Source of the DNA: Streptomyces violaceusniger
GTDB taxonomy: Bacteria; Actinomycetota; Actinomycetes; Streptomycetales; Streptomycetaceae
Assembly: GCA_005405945.1 (NCBI GenBank)
Contig: BJHW01000001.1
Coordinates: 2,418,001 to 2,482,000 of the forward strand
Direction of reading: 5' to 3'
DNA length: 64,000 nucleotides
The translations under genes and the position numbers were made by a program. Below are positions 63,386 to 64,000 of this stretch, one piece after another; the first letter of the stretch is position 1; each line of letters begins with the position of its first letter. Under the pieces are notes generated by a model. The model saw only the letters and a list, made by a program, of their open reading frames with translations. It was not told the DNA's origin and did not search any database.

Positions 63386-64000
63386 TCAGTGGCTCGCGTC
63401 TCGGGCCGGGCTACGGTCCACACCGGTCCAGGCCAGCGCCGTCGCCCCGTCGAGCAGGGCCCGCTGGGCGGTCCCGCCCACGCAGAACGCGGCGAACTCG
63501 TGCTGGTGGTTGGTGGCGGGCAGCGAGCCGATGCCGATGTAGGGGTGGATGGCGGGCACCACCTGCGAGACGTTGCCCATGTCGGTAGAGGCGCGGTTCA
63601 TCCGGGCGGCCTGCCCGGGCGGCGCGAACTCCCGCCCCAGGGCGAGCGCGTTCGCGCGGTAGTGGCCGAGGGCGGTCTCGTCGTTGCGGAATTCCGCGTA
63701 CGGCTTGCTCTCCGGCTCGATCTCCAGCTCGCACCCGGTGGCGAGGGCGCCCGCCTCGAAGGCCCGCATGACCCGTGGTTCCAGCTCGGCCAGTTCGGCG
63801 AGGGTTCCCGCCCTGACGTACCAGCGGCCGGTGGCCCGCTCCGGGATGGCGTTCGGGGCGTCCCCGGCGTGGGTCACCACGCCGTGCACCCGGGCGGAGG
63901 CCGGGAGTTGCTGGCGGAGCAGCCCGATGGCGACCTGGGCCACGGTGAAGGCGTCGGCCGCGTTGACCCCGGCCTCGGGGTAGGCCGCGGCGTGCGCGGA
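63386..64000 (-). CDS. M20-family amidohydrolase/peptidase, partial
   Basis: Only the C-terminal 204 residues are inside the window; the gene continues beyond base 64000. The visible part reads [40 protein letters not shown] (dimerisation domain) and [20 protein letters not shown], typical of M20D enzymes similar to AbgB and p-aminobenzoyl-glutamate or N-acyl amino acid hydrolases. The metal ligands lie mostly outside the window. Next to an MHS transporter it probably forms an uptake-and-hydrolysis unit for an acylated amino acid. Confidence 0.83.
   Translation of the reverse strand, partial: SAHAAAYPEAGVNAADAFTVAQVAIGLLRQQLPASARVHGVVTHAGDAPNAIPERATGRWYVRAGTLAELAELEPRVMRAFEAGALATGCELEIEPESKPYAEFRNDETALGHYRANALALGREFAPPGQAARMNRASTDMGNVSQVVPAIHPYIGIGSLPATNHQHEFAAFCVGGTAQRALLDGATALAWTGVDRSPARDASH

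Overview
The window is high-GC actinobacterial chromosome. Strong third-position G/C bias, GTG starts, many 4-nt ATGA/GTGA gene overlaps, Tat-type secreted glycosidases, rare TTA codons and a DasR-type (dre) operator in front of a chitinase all point to Streptomyces. The gene mix resembles a chromosome arm or accessory region: secreted polysaccharide hydrolases, sugar-alcohol catabolism and many small divergent regulator/enzyme pairs. I see no rRNA, tRNA, CRISPR array, transposase or prophage genes.

Layout. 1-63 is the N-terminus of a secreted protein that leaves the window. 0.5-5.4 kb is a sugar/polyol module: a DeoR regulator facing two overlapping FGGY kinases and a histidine phosphatase. 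5.6-10.2 kb holds three secreted glycosidases: GH16 beta-glucanase with a ricin-type lectin domain, GH88, and GH18 chitinase with a dre site. 10.3-19.6 kb holds an aldo/keto reductase, an FAD monooxygenase/TetR pair, a RavA/ViaA-like AAA ATPase and VWA protein, an XRE regulator/hydrolase pair and a methyltransferase. 19.6-27.3 kb is a second polyol module. Its leftward operon runs HAD phosphatase, 2-hydroxyacid dehydrogenase, FGGY kinase, DhaK-like kinase, RpiB. A DeoR regulator and a polyol-permease-like MFS transporter lie divergently. 27.4-34.5 kb holds a nitrilase-family amidase, a P-loop kinase, two divergent membrane proteins around a complex inverted-repeat region, a two-component system, and a MarR/DHA2 efflux pair. 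34.5-40.4 kb is a LacI-controlled GH29 fucosidase-like enzyme followed by a GH28 pectinase. 40.5-45.7 kb holds secreted peptidase/hydrolase genes and an EamA/LysR pair. 45.7-51.8 kb is a 5-oxoproline module: FadR regulator, pxpA, pxpB, pxpC, VOC protein, MHS transporter and DUF1445 (D-glutamate cyclase family). 51.9-64 kb is a run of regulator/enzyme pairs: MarR/dienelactone hydrolase, beta-lactamase-like protein, PAS-SpoIIE phosphatase, SDR/TetR, MarR/hydrolase, LysR, MHS transporter and a truncated M20 amidohydrolase.

Quality warning. Ten genes are broken by eleven single-base frameshifts. Every one is a one-base loss, and ten of the eleven lie in short G or C runs. The proteins on either side of each break join into normal full-length family members. 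I therefore suspect sequencing undercalls for most of them. One, the solute-binding-like gene at 56.3 kb, also lacks an internal segment and is probably truly decayed.

Most unusual items: (1) the PxpB subunit carries about 75 extra N-terminal residues built as a pentapeptide repeat, encoded by fifteen 15-bp units; (2) a 168-bp intergenic repeat occurs twice, 23 kb apart, in the same orientation and at the same length; (3) nested inverted repeats with repeated TCACCCCG boxes lie between two divergent membrane-protein genes beside a two-component system; (4) two separate DeoR/FGGY-kinase modules have unknown substrates.
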